Positions 9,213 through 17,567 of a stretch of DNA of 64,000 bases are shown here, in pieces. The position numbers were made by a program, and so were the translations under genes. Each line of letters opens with the position of its first letter. Position 1 is the stretch's first letter. The notes under the pieces were generated by a model. The model was given only the letters and a program-made list of their open reading frames with translations. It had not been told where the DNA came from and made no database searches. The stretch comes from CBDBJR01 sp965206445. GTDB taxonomy: Bacteria > Pseudomonadota > Gammaproteobacteria > Arenicellales > Poriferihabitantaceae. The DNA is taken from assembly GCA_965206445.1 (NCBI GenBank), contig CBDBJR010000001.1, positions 310,001-374,000 on the forward strand. The letters run 5' to 3'.

Positions 9213-12200
9213 TCACGCCGCCATCCACGCATCCGCCATCAGTTCCGCCTGTTCCAGCACCCTGTCGGCTGCCAGTTTCTGTTCGTCGGGCGGGTAGCCG
9301 TACTTTTTCAGCAGCCGTTTAACGACGGTTCTCAGCTTTGCCCGTGCACTCTCTTTTATCGTCCAGTCAATCGAGGTGTTCTGCTTCACGTTCTCGGCAA
9401 GGGTTTGCGCAAGCGCCCGCAAAGTGTCATCGGTCATCACCTCTTTTGCACTCGCATTCATCGCCAGCGCATCATAAAACGCGACCTCATCTTCGGATAG
9501 CCCCATGTCGGTCGCCCGTTCATCGGTCGTTCTGATCTCTTTGGCCATCAGAATCAGCTCCTCTATCACCTGCGCCGCCGTCCACAGGTTGTTTTTGTAG
9601 CGCCTGATCGCCCCCTCGAGCATCTCGGAAAACTTTCTGCTTTGCGCGAGGTTCTTTCGCGTTCGGGTCTGTATCTCATCGGCGAGGATTTTTTTGAGCA
9701 GTTCCAGCGCGAGGTTTTTGCGCTGCATTCCGCGTATCTCCTCGAGGAAATCATCGGACAGGATCGATATGTCGGGCTTCTTGATTCCGGCCGCGTCAAA
9801 AATATCAATCACGCCGTCCACCACCACCGCCCGGTCAACGATTTGCCGGATTGCGGTTTCCATCTCCGCGCCGCTGCCACCGCTACCGTCGCGCGTGAAT
9901 TTTGTCAGCCGCGCCTTTACCGCCTGAAAAAATCCGACCTCCGCTTTTATCTCCATCGCCCGCCGGTCGGGCACCGACAGCGCAAACGCTTTCGACAGCA
10001 GCGCGACCTCACGGGCAAACCGCTCCTTGCCGTCTTCAAGGCCGAGAATATATTCCTCGGCCTCCAGAATCAGCCGCATCTTTTCCCCGGCATCGGCACC
10101 GGCGTATGGTCGGTAATCAAACTCGCCAAACAGGGCGGCGACCACATCGTATTTTTCCAGCATCTTCTCGACCGCTGTTTCCTGTTCAAACGCCGGCGTT
10201 CCAGCGCCGCCGTTTTTCGTGTATGCGACCAGCGCCCGCTTCAAATCCGAGGCGATGCCGATATAGTCAACCACCAGTCCGCCGGGCTTGTCCTTATAAA
10301 CCCGGTTCACGCGGGCGATTGCCTGCATCAGATTGTGTCCGCTCATGATTTTGTCAACATAGATCGCGCCCAGACACGGCGCGTCAAACCCCGTCAGCCA
10401 CATGTCGCGCACAATCACCAGCTGCAGCGGGTTGGTCGGCTGCTTGAATCTCTCCCTGAGCGCTTTTCGCTCCGACTTCGTGGTCGCGTGTTTGTACCAC
10501 TCGGCGGGGTCGCTCGAGGATGACGTCATCACCACCTTTATCGCGCCCTTGTCTTTATCGTCATCGTGCCATTGCGGGCGCATTGCAATTATCGCGGCAT
10601 ACATCTCCACCGCAATGCGCCGGCTGGTGGCGACTATCATCGCCTTGCCGGCAAAGACTTCCCGCCTGGCTTCAACGTGGTGCACAATATCATCCACAAC
10701 GGTTTTGATGCGCTCCCCGTGCCCGATAATCGCCTCCTGTCGGGTCCATTTGGCTTTGGCCTTTTCGGTTGCGGTCGCTTCCTCGCTTTCGGTTATCTGC
10801 TCGATCTCGGCGTCCAGCGCCTCCTTCTCCTCCTGCTTGAGATGCACCTCGACCAGACGCGACTCATAGTAGATCGGCACGGTCGCCTCGTCGGCAACCG
10901 CCTGCTCGATGTCGTAAACGTCGATGTAGTGGCCGAAAACCGCCGGCGTCGAGGCGTCCTCTTTCTCGATCGGGGTGCCGGTGAAGCCGATAAAGGAGGC
11001 ATCCGGCAGGGCGTCGCGCAAATATTTGGCAAAGCCGTAATGCGTTTTCGCCCCGCCTTGCATAAAATCGGTTTTCATCTTGAAACCGTATTGGCTGCGG
11101 TGCGCCTCGTCTGCGATAACGACGATGTTTTTCCGCTCCGAAAGCCGTTCAAAACTTTCGCGGCCGTCTTCCGAACCGAACTTCTGAATAGTCGAGAACA
11201 CAACGCCGCCGCCCGCTGTTTTCAAAAGCTGTTTCAAATGGGCGCGGCTGTCCGCCTGCCGGGGCTCCTGTCGCAGCAGGTTTTTGCCCGCCACAAAGGC
11301 CCCGAACAGTTGGTCGTCGAGGTCGTTGCGGTCGGTAATCACCACGATTGTCGGGTTTTCCATTTCCGGATTGACCACCAGCAGCCCGGCATAGAAGACC
11401 ATGGAAAGCGATTTTCCGCTGCCCTGCGTATGCCACACAACGCCCGCCTTGCGGTCGCCCTGCGGCTGGTTTTTGACATCAAGCAGGCCGTATTTCCCCG
11501 GCTCTTCCCTGCCCTCCAATACGGCGCCGCTCCTTTTCCCGCATGCAGCCCGTATCGTGGATTCAACCGCTTTTTTAACGGCGTGGTATTGATGATAGGC
11601 GGCGATTTTCTTCTCCGGCCTGACGGTAACGCTGCCCGTTTTCGGGTCTTCGTATCTGGTCGGCTCAAACACGGTAAAGTGCCGGATCAAATCAACCAGC
11701 ACATCCGGGCGCAGCATTCCCTTGATAACGGTTTCAAGCCGCGGCGTGGTTGCGACGTCTTCCCTTTCGCCGTCCACGGTTTTCCAGGCCATAAAGCGGT
11801 TCCAGCCCGCCGTCAGCGAACCGGCCCTGGCATCGAGTCCATCCGAGGCCACGAGCACGCCGTTATAGCAGAACAGACTCGGTATCGCCTGTTTGTACGT
11901 TTGCAGTTGATCGAACGCCTTGCGCACGGTTGCGGCTTCATCGGTCGGGTTTTTCAATTCCACCACCGCCACCGGCAAGCCGTTTATGAAAACCACAATA
12001 TCGGGGCGCCTGGTGGTGTTGTTTTCCGTCACCGTGAACTGACCGCAGACCGCGAAGTGGTTGTTGCGCGGATTTTTAAAGTCAATCAGCCAAACGCGCG
12101 CGCCGACCGTTTCGCCGTCTTTCTGGTACTCTTCGGCGACGCCTTCGACCAGCATTCGATAGAACTCCTCGTTACTTGCAATCAGGTTATGACCGGAAAG

Positions 12201-12419
12201 GGAAAGCACCTGCCGCATCGCCTGCTGCCGCACGCCGTCTGGAACCGTCGGGTTAAGATTGTCAATCGCGGTTTTGAGGCGGTTGCGCAAAACCACATCG
12301 GCAACGCCGTCTCTTTCGGTTTCCTGCTGTTCGGGGGAAATGCAGGCGTAGCCCTGCCGCTTTAGCAGCGCTATCGCAAACCGCTCGACGTCCGATTCGT
12401 AGAGGGCGGTCATGTACAA
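9213..12419 (-). CDS. hsdR: Type I restriction enzyme R subunit (HsdR)
   Basis: HsdR is the translocase-nuclease subunit of a type I restriction-modification complex; it pumps DNA with ATP and cleaves at distance. At 1068 residues it has the expected length. The PD-(D/E)xK nuclease shows Asp140, Glu154 and Lys156 (VVELK) followed by QLQTYK. The motor has Walker A TQGSGKS at 331-337 and DEAH at 437-440, then a second RecA domain with IARVNRVY. It is the only hsdR in the window and presumably serves the hsdM and hsdS genes 5-9 kb away on the same strand. Its start overlaps the end of the DUF4143 ATPase gene by 10 bp, so the two form an operon. Confidence 0.95.
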   Translation of the reverse strand: MYMTALYESDVERFAIALLKRQGYACISPEQQETERDGVADVVLRNRLKTAIDNLNPTVPDGVRQQAMRQVLSLSGHNLIASNEEFYRMLVEGVAEEYQKDGETVGARVWLIDFKNPRNNHFAVCGQFTVTENNTTRRPDIVVFINGLPVAVVELKNPTDEAATVRKAFDQLQTYKQAIPSLFCYNGVLVASDGLDARAGSLTAGWNRFMAWKTVDGEREDVATTPRLETVIKGMLRPDVLVDLIRHFTVFEPTRYEDPKTGSVTVRPEKKIAAYHQYHAVKKAVESTIRAACGKRSGAVLEGREEPGKYGLLDVKNQPQGDRKAGVVWHTQGSGKSLSMVFYAGLLVVNPEMENPTIVVITDRNDLDDQLFGAFVAGKNLLRQEPRQADSRAHLKQLLKTAGGGVVFSTIQKFGSEDGRESFERLSERKNIVVIADEAHRSQYGFKMKTDFMQGGAKTHYGFAKYLRDALPDASFIGFTGTPIEKEDASTPAVFGHYIDVYDIEQAVADEATVPIYYESRLVEVHLKQEEKEALDAEIEQITESEEATATEKAKAKWTRQEAIIGHGERIKTVVDDIVHHVEARREVFAGKAMIVATSRRIAVEMYAAIIAMRPQWHDDDKDKGAIKVVMTSSSSDPAEWYKHATTKSERKALRERFKQPTNPLQLVIVRDMWLTGFDAPCLGAIYVDKIMSGHNLMQAIARVNRVYKDKPGGLVVDYIGIASDLKRALVAYTKNGGAGTPAFEQETAVEKMLEKYDVVAALFGEFDYRPYAGADAGEKMRLILEAEEYILGLEDGKERFAREVALLSKAFALSVPDRRAMEIKAEVGFFQAVKARLTKFTRDGSGGSGAEMETAIRQIVDRAVVVDGVIDIFDAAGIKKPDISILSDDFLEEIRGMQRKNLALELLKKILADEIQTRTRKNLAQSRKFSEMLEGAIRRYKNNLWTAAQVIEELILMAKEIRTTDERATDMGLSEDEVAFYDALAMNASAKEVMTDDTLRALAQTLAENVKQNTSIDWTIKESARAKLRTVVKRLLKKYGYPPDEQKLAADRVLEQAELMADAWMAA

Positions 12420-13654
12420 TTTTCCCAGAGCGACTTCACCGGCAGCGCATACAGGTTTTCGCCGAAGCTCAACACGCTGTCACCGCAGTACAGCAACACG
12501 CCGCAGGCAAACCGCGCGCCCGTCGCGTCTTTGAGTTTGCGCAACCCTTTGAAGTCCGCGCTCGTTACCGTGCCGGACGCCTTCACTTCTACACATGCCA
12601 AAGCGGTTGCGCCCCGTTGTATGACAATATCGACTTCGCTTCCGGTCCGGTCTCTGAAATGATAAAACGTATGGCGTTGACTATGTGCGCTCGCCTGTCG
12701 CCGCAGTTCCTGCAAAACAAATGTTTCCAGAATATGACCGAACAATGACCGGTTGCCCGCAAGGGTGGCTCGATTCAAGTTGAGCAAGGCGCAGATTACT
12801 CCCGTGTCGCCGAGGTGTATCTTTGGGGTTTTGACCAGCCGTTTCATGTCATTGTCGTGCCATGCGGGCGTTCTCTCCAGCAGAAACATCTTCTCGAGCA
12901 AGGCCAGGTAACTGCGAATTGTCAACCGGTGCAGTTGGAATGAAGACGCCAGGCGGTTCACACTCAGCAGCTGTGCGGTGTGCGCCGCCGCCAGTTCGAG
13001 CAATCGAGGCAGGGTTTCAAGAGAATGAATTTCCGCAATCATCGGCGCATCTCTTTCGACCAGCGTTTCAGTGTAGGTCTGATACCAGTTTGCCCGCCGC
13101 GCTGCCGAGCGTCGCAGCGCCGCCGGATAGCCGCCCGCCACCACCCGGTCGATAATCTGCTCATCGCCAGGTGCGGCCTGGCGAATAGTGAAATTCGGAG
13201 CAAACAGAGAATCCAGCAAGGACGACGGGGTTTGTGCAAGCTCGCTCTGTGAAAAAGGATGCAGCCCTATGATATCCGTCCGACCGGCAAGCGATTCTTT
13301 TATCCGCGCCATTTGCAGCAGGTTCACCGAACCGGTCAATATAAAACGCCCCGCCTCGCGGTTGCGGTCAACCGACAGCTTGATTGCGGGAAACAGCCCG
13401 GGGGCCAGCTGCGCCTCATCCAAAATGACCCGTTCCGGCAGGGCATTGACAAACCCGGCCGGGTCTTCCACGGCATAACTGCGCGTGCTTTCATCATCAA
13501 GGGTGAAGTATTCGTAGCCCGCCGGCCCGCCAATCATCCGAGCAAATGTGGTCTTGCCGCACTGACGCGGCCCCTGTATCAGCACAACGGGGGAATCCTG
13601 CAATGCTTCCTGCAAGCGCGGGGCGGCATGGCGGGGGTAGATTACGTTGTCCAT
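12410..13654 (-). CDS. DUF4143-family ATP-binding protein, copy 1
   Basis: The 414-residue protein has an N-terminal AAA domain with Walker A GPRQCGKTT at 28-36 and Walker B RVILDEAQ, and a C-terminal DUF4143 domain. The latter holds SEVDIVIQ and CVEVKAS, a pattern resembling a PD-(D/E)xK nuclease core. Such proteins are common and poorly understood. It is the same length as, and clearly homologous to, the protein encoded at 32406-33650. It overlaps hsdR and lies directly behind an array of seven 23-bp repeats. Coupling to hsdR suggests a link to restriction, but many family members occur without it. Confidence 0.88.
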   Translation of the reverse strand: MDNVIYPRHAAPRLQEALQDSPVVLIQGPRQCGKTTFARMIGGPAGYEYFTLDDESTRSYAVEDPAGFVNALPERVILDEAQLAPGLFPAIKLSVDRNREAGRFILTGSVNLLQMARIKESLAGRTDIIGLHPFSQSELAQTPSSLLDSLFAPNFTIRQAAPGDEQIIDRVVAGGYPAALRRSAARRANWYQTYTETLVERDAPMIAEIHSLETLPRLLELAAAHTAQLLSVNRLASSFQLHRLTIRSYLALLEKMFLLERTPAWHDNDMKRLVKTPKIHLGDTGVICALLNLNRATLAGNRSLFGHILETFVLQELRRQASAHSQRHTFYHFRDRTGSEVDIVIQRGATALACVEVKASGTVTSADFKGLRKLKDATGARFACGVLLYCGDSVLSFGENLYALPVKSLWENCT

Positions 13655-13656
13655 GG

Positions 13657-13817
13657 CGTGGCTGATTGTTAGTCAAGTATGCGGCTAATTGTTAGTTCAG
13701 GGCATGGCTGATTGTTAGTGTGGGGTGCGGCTGATTGTTAGTCAAGTATACGGCCAATTGCAAGTTCAGGGGGTGGATGATTGCAAGTTTAGAGAGTGGA
13801 TGATTGCAAGGTCAGGG
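13657..13817. repeat. 23-bp tandem array (7 units) upstream of DUF4143 copy 1
   Basis: The core ATTG recurs at 13665, 13688, 13711, 13734, 13757, 13780 and 13803, a perfect 23-bp period. On the plus strand the consensus is roughly GCTGATTGTTAGT in the units nearest the gene and GGATGATTGCAAGTT in the far ones. The near edge is within a few bases of the DUF4143 start codon. A similar array with the same period precedes the second DUF4143 gene. It may be an operator or promoter array, or a slippage-prone tract. Confidence 0.85.
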
Positions 13818-13888
13818 GGGCTGTCTTTGGGTCGTTCTGCTGCGAGTTCTTCAACATCGGATTCGTGGTGGGCGGCTATTGCGGCTTG

Positions 13889-14728
13889 TCAGCCAGGGGG
13901 CGCGGATTGCTCAAGCCTTTTTTCTCGTCGGATTTCAGTTTTTCTCGCCACTTTCCCGACGTCCTCTTCGGGCGGCAGTTTTTCCGGTTGAATGCCGCGC
14001 TCTATCAGGGTATTTCTTACGCTGCGGTTATTGGTGATGTGCTCATCGGATATTGCCTTTTCGCTGTGCATCCGGTTTGCCCGGGTGTTGAAAATCGTAA
14101 TCTCGGTGGCAAAGTCTTTCGCCTTGAGGATGATGGTCGGGGCAAAATCCGCCAAAGCCCTTTTTTTCGGAACCTGCCATTTGTCTTTCATCTGCTCGGT
14201 CGTGTAGCCGAACAATGCCTTGTCGCCTTTGGAGCGGATAAGGCCGAAGTTTCGGTCGCTTCTCGTTTGTTCATAGATGATGCCGGACAGCTCTTTTTCG
14301 GTGTCCGCCAGTTTTCGGCGAGCGGACACCCTTTCGGCTTCCAGCATTTTCTGTTGGATAATCTCGAATTTTCTGGTCTGAGTGGCAAAGTAGGTCTGGG
14401 CGAAAGCGATTTCTTCCTTGCGCGGGTCACCGTTTTGGGCGATGAGGTAGCAGGCGTAGCGGGTGAGCATGAAATCATCTATCACTTTCTCCGCTCCCTT
14501 AGGCATTTTTATCGTTTTCCCGACGCCGGCAAAATGATCGAAACCCTTATGTCCGGCCACTTCGCAGGCGGTTTTGGCTTTTGAGATGACGGATTTGAAG
14601 TTGTCCCATTTTTCATAGCCCAGCAGATGTTGAAGGTCACGGGCGAGCCAGAATTCAACGCCGTTTTCGGTTTGGTTGGCGTGGGATTCAAAATTTTTGG
14701 TTAGGGATTGTATAATTTCGGGTTTCAT
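13889..14728 (-). CDS. dinD: DNA damage-inducible protein D (DinD) family
   Basis: The 279-residue protein matches DinD, an SOS-regulated protein of E. coli that antagonises RecA filaments. The N-terminal BRO-like domain is visible as NGVEFWLARDLQHLLGYEKW followed by KGFDHFAGVGKTIKMPKGA and LTRYACYLIAQNGDP. The C-terminal part (ARRKLADTEKELSGIIYEQ through RGIQPEKLPPEED) is also family-typical. It lies between the FRG-TPR gene and the 23-bp array in the island. I saw no obvious LexA box in the 136 bp upstream, though that region is AT-rich. In defence islands DinD-like genes often accompany type I restriction genes; the reason is unknown. Confidence 0.9.
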   Translation of the reverse strand: MKPEIIQSLTKNFESHANQTENGVEFWLARDLQHLLGYEKWDNFKSVISKAKTACEVAGHKGFDHFAGVGKTIKMPKGAEKVIDDFMLTRYACYLIAQNGDPRKEEIAFAQTYFATQTRKFEIIQQKMLEAERVSARRKLADTEKELSGIIYEQTRSDRNFGLIRSKGDKALFGYTTEQMKDKWQVPKKRALADFAPTIILKAKDFATEITIFNTRANRMHSEKAISDEHITNNRSVRNTLIERGIQPEKLPPEEDVGKVARKTEIRREKRLEQSAPPG

Positions 14729-14864
14729 TTGGGGGTTCCAATAGCTAGATGGGAAGTGTGTCCGTGGGTAATTGCTATTATTTTACTATAGAGGGTTGGT
14801 TGGTAAAGTCGCGGATTTGTAGAAGGTGGTCATTATTTCTTGTTATTCAAGTGATTCTGGTTTT

Positions 14865-16568
14865 TCAATAATTATTTTTGTTTGCAAATCCAGGATCAAG
14901 CTCAATTGCTTTTTTGTGATCTTTGGCAGCTTCGTGCTTTTGGCCTAAGTCATATTTTGCCTTTCCACGGTTGTAATATATTCCGGCATCCATAGGATTT
15001 ATTTCAATTGACTTATTGTAGTCTTCAATAGCTTGTTCATATTGCTTTAAGGCATATTTTACAGTGCCGCGGTTGTTATATGCTTCAGCATATCGAGGAT
15101 TTATTTCAATTGCTTTGCTGTAGTCTTTAATGGCATCCTGCTTTTGCCCTAATGCATGTTTTGTGGTGCCGCGGTTGTAATATGCTTCAGCATATCGGGG
15201 ATTTATTTCAATTGCTTTGTTGAAGTCTTTAATGGCTTCCTGCTTTTGCCTTAATGCATGTTTTGTGGCGCCACGGTTGTTGTATGCTTTGGCATACATA
15301 GGATTTATTTCAATTGCTTTGTTGAAGTCTTCAATGGCTTCTTTAGGTTGATCTAAGGTAATTTTTATAAGGCCGCGATTGTAATATACTCCGGCATCCA
15401 TAGGATTTATTTCAATTGACTTATTGTAGTCTTGAATAGCTTGTTCATATTGCTTTAATGCATATTTTGCAGCGCCGCGGTTGTTATATGCTTCAGCATA
15501 TCGAGGGTTTATTTCAATTGATCTATTGTAGTCTTCAATAGCTCCTGCATATTGCTTTAAGATAAGTTTCCCATCTCCGCGTTTGCAATAAGTTTCAGCA
15601 TACCGAGGGTTTATTTCAATTGACGTATTGAAGTCTTCAATAGCTTCTTCATACTGTTCTAAGGTAAATTTTACAATGCCACGATTGTTATATGTTTCGG
15701 CAGATTGAGGATCGATTTCAATAGACTTGTCGTAGTCTTCAATAGCTTCTTCATACCGCCTTAAGGTAAATTTTGCAATACCACGATTGCTATATGCTTC
15801 GGCAAGTTGAGGTTCAAGTTCAATTGCTTTGCTGTAATGATATATTGCCGTATCGTGGTCTCCTTCATTTTGTTTTGCAAGTCCTTTGTAAAATTCAGTT
15901 CCAGCGGAAGAATAATTTTCTTCATTGGCGATGAATCCTATGAGGTCGTTATATATAGTGCCGGTATATATGTTATGAAAATTCCTTAAATACGCTATAA
16001 TTTTTTGTTTGAGGGTGCTTTCAATTTTCAAAGTGCGGCAACTGTTTTTGTCAATATATCCATTTGGCACAGCAACAAAAATACTGCTCTGGGAAATCGT
16101 TCTTCTTTGACTAGTCTGTGTATTAGCTGGTTCTATGACCATTGTTTGCGACTCTTTTTTACTGTAGTCGATCTCTTCTGCTGTGCCGAATTCGGCTGTT
16201 TTTAATACTACTAACTCGCCATCACCTTTAAAGTTACCATTGCAGGCAAAAAACAGAGCGACATGCAAGTTACGGCTAAAGTCTATCAGCGCTACATTGC
16301 CGCCATAATGCCGCAAGTCGGTCAATATCTCTATATTGCTAGTATTAGGAGGAAAGTATTTTTTCGCCTTTTCTACGATTTCTTTCTCTATGTATACAGG
16401 GCGAAAATGTTCATTAAAGGGAACCTCATTATCTTTTGCCCAGCGGTACAACGATGAATTGATTCCATCTTCCGCCTCACTACAGATTCGATTGGTGCCA
16501 CGGAAAATGTAATTTCCATCGGCATATTTTTCTAGTATGCCGTTTATTAGATTTTGTACTTCTTGCAT
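14865..16568 (-). CDS. FRG-domain protein with ten TPR repeats
   Basis: The first 215 residues form an FRG domain: IFRGTNR at 21-27 and RHYGGNVALIDFSRNLHVAL are its defining motifs. Residues from about 222 onward are ten near-identical 34-residue tetratricopeptide repeats (AEAYNNRG and AIEDYNKSIEINPRY are typical pieces). There is no signal peptide. The DNA of this part is a 102-bp repeat tract liable to unit gain or loss. FRG domains are uncharacterised; TPRs mediate protein contacts. The gene lies between an Abi-like gene and dinD on the same strand and is distinctly AT-rich compared with the chromosome, which suggests transfer. Confidence 0.88.
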   Translation of the reverse strand: MQEVQNLINGILEKYADGNYIFRGTNRICSEAEDGINSSLYRWAKDNEVPFNEHFRPVYIEKEIVEKAKKYFPPNTSNIEILTDLRHYGGNVALIDFSRNLHVALFFACNGNFKGDGELVVLKTAEFGTAEEIDYSKKESQTMVIEPANTQTSQRRTISQSSIFVAVPNGYIDKNSCRTLKIESTLKQKIIAYLRNFHNIYTGTIYNDLIGFIANEENYSSAGTEFYKGLAKQNEGDHDTAIYHYSKAIELEPQLAEAYSNRGIAKFTLRRYEEAIEDYDKSIEIDPQSAETYNNRGIVKFTLEQYEEAIEDFNTSIEINPRYAETYCKRGDGKLILKQYAGAIEDYNRSIEINPRYAEAYNNRGAAKYALKQYEQAIQDYNKSIEINPMDAGVYYNRGLIKITLDQPKEAIEDFNKAIEINPMYAKAYNNRGATKHALRQKQEAIKDFNKAIEINPRYAEAYYNRGTTKHALGQKQDAIKDYSKAIEINPRYAEAYNNRGTVKYALKQYEQAIEDYNKSIEINPMDAGIYYNRGKAKYDLGQKHEAAKDHKKAIELDPGFANKNNY

Positions 16569-16652
16569 GATTAGGGTGTTTTTGGAATAGAGTTTAGAAT
16601 CATAGTCAAAGATTTCTATAATATCGACTTTCGCTTGTTACTTCCAAACTAT

Positions 16653-17555
16653 TCAAGAGGATAGGACAATAGTTCCGCGATCATAGTAAATCAAAAATAG
16701 ATTTAACTCATGTTCAGTAAATATTGCTTGGTTTTCAATGACCAGCTTAAAAAAATCTTGCACATCCCTATTGGTTGCGATCAAGTTTATCTGACTATTT
16801 TGCATAAAGGATTTTCCTATTCGACGAATTTGTATATCAGAAAATACCTGATGCTGAGATAGCTTCTTAATAATATCATGAGTTGATCGAAAATTTGGGC
16901 TATTTTTTAAGCTTTCAATCAATTCATCTTTTTCCCTATATTCTAACAATTCGATTTTGTATGCCTCCTCATCCTCATTAAATAATACTTTGCTTTGTGA
17001 AAATTCAGAACCTTTCACAATCACAGGAGGTTCATACCCGTCAAACCATTCATTAAATTCCTCATAATTTTGATATGCAAGCTTTCTATTTTTTCTGGTG
17101 AAGTTAGGATAATGATTGCTGTAAGCACTTAAAATAAAAAACGCAATACTATCTGTCATCGAAAGTAAAAACTCGACCTCATGCTTAATTAGTGCATTTT
17201 TGTTTTCTTGGAGTGTGTAAATATCTTTCCCATGAGAAATTTCACCTAGTTTGTTTCTATATTGTGCAATAGTACTTGAAAAGCTTCCAATTATTTTTAC
17301 ATAATATTCTTTTTCTATTTGTAAAATAGTTTTTGTTCTTTTGTATAGTTTGCTAATGTTCCAGTTTTTCAGATCATCATCGGTTTTCTTGTCTACTTCT
17401 CTAATGATTGTCTTGAATATAGATTCAATCAGGGATTTACAATTTTCTACTACTAAACCATACTCTGTATTAGAAAAGCCTTCAATACGCAAAATACATT
17501 CTTCTAGCACCTTCCACTTTAGGTTTTGTTGTATAAAAGATTTAGTTTTTTCCAT
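16653..17555 (-). CDS. Abortive-infection-like protein (HEPN/Abi_C type)
   Basis: The 300-residue protein is mostly helical. Its strongest clue is YRNKLGEISHG (Arg100, His108), which resembles the RNK-G-HG motif of abortive-infection C-terminal (Abi_C) and related HEPN-like domains. Here the Arg-His spacing is seven residues, one longer than usual, so RNase activity should not be assumed. The C-terminal 100 residues are not recognised. The gene starts 12 bp after the hsdS stop and is very AT-rich. Position and motif point to a defence role, but the assignment is tentative. Confidence 0.55.
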   Translation of the reverse strand: MEKTKSFIQQNLKWKVLEECILRIEGFSNTEYGLVVENCKSLIESIFKTIIREVDKKTDDDLKNWNISKLYKRTKTILQIEKEYYVKIIGSFSSTIAQYRNKLGEISHGKDIYTLQENKNALIKHEVEFLLSMTDSIAFFILSAYSNHYPNFTRKNRKLAYQNYEEFNEWFDGYEPPVIVKGSEFSQSKVLFNEDEEAYKIELLEYREKDELIESLKNSPNFRSTHDIIKKLSQHQVFSDIQIRRIGKSFMQNSQINLIATNRDVQDFFKLVIENQAIFTEHELNLFLIYYDRGTIVLSS

Positions 17556-17567
17556 AGCAATTACGAA

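Noticed and set aside
10566..12365. Antisense open frame of about 600 codons opposite hsdR
   Set aside because: It is the mirror of hsdR codons and carries no recognisable motif or ribosome-binding site.
13657..13817. Possible CRISPR array (regular short repeats)
   Set aside because: The 23-bp units follow one another without spacers and no cas genes occur. The same reasoning applies to the 40-bp array at 30062-30261 and the array at 33669-33737.
16653..17555. Calling the Abi-like protein a definite HEPN RNase
   Set aside because: The Arg-His spacing is one residue longer than the usual RX4-6H and the rest of the protein is unfamiliar, so only a tentative label is given.
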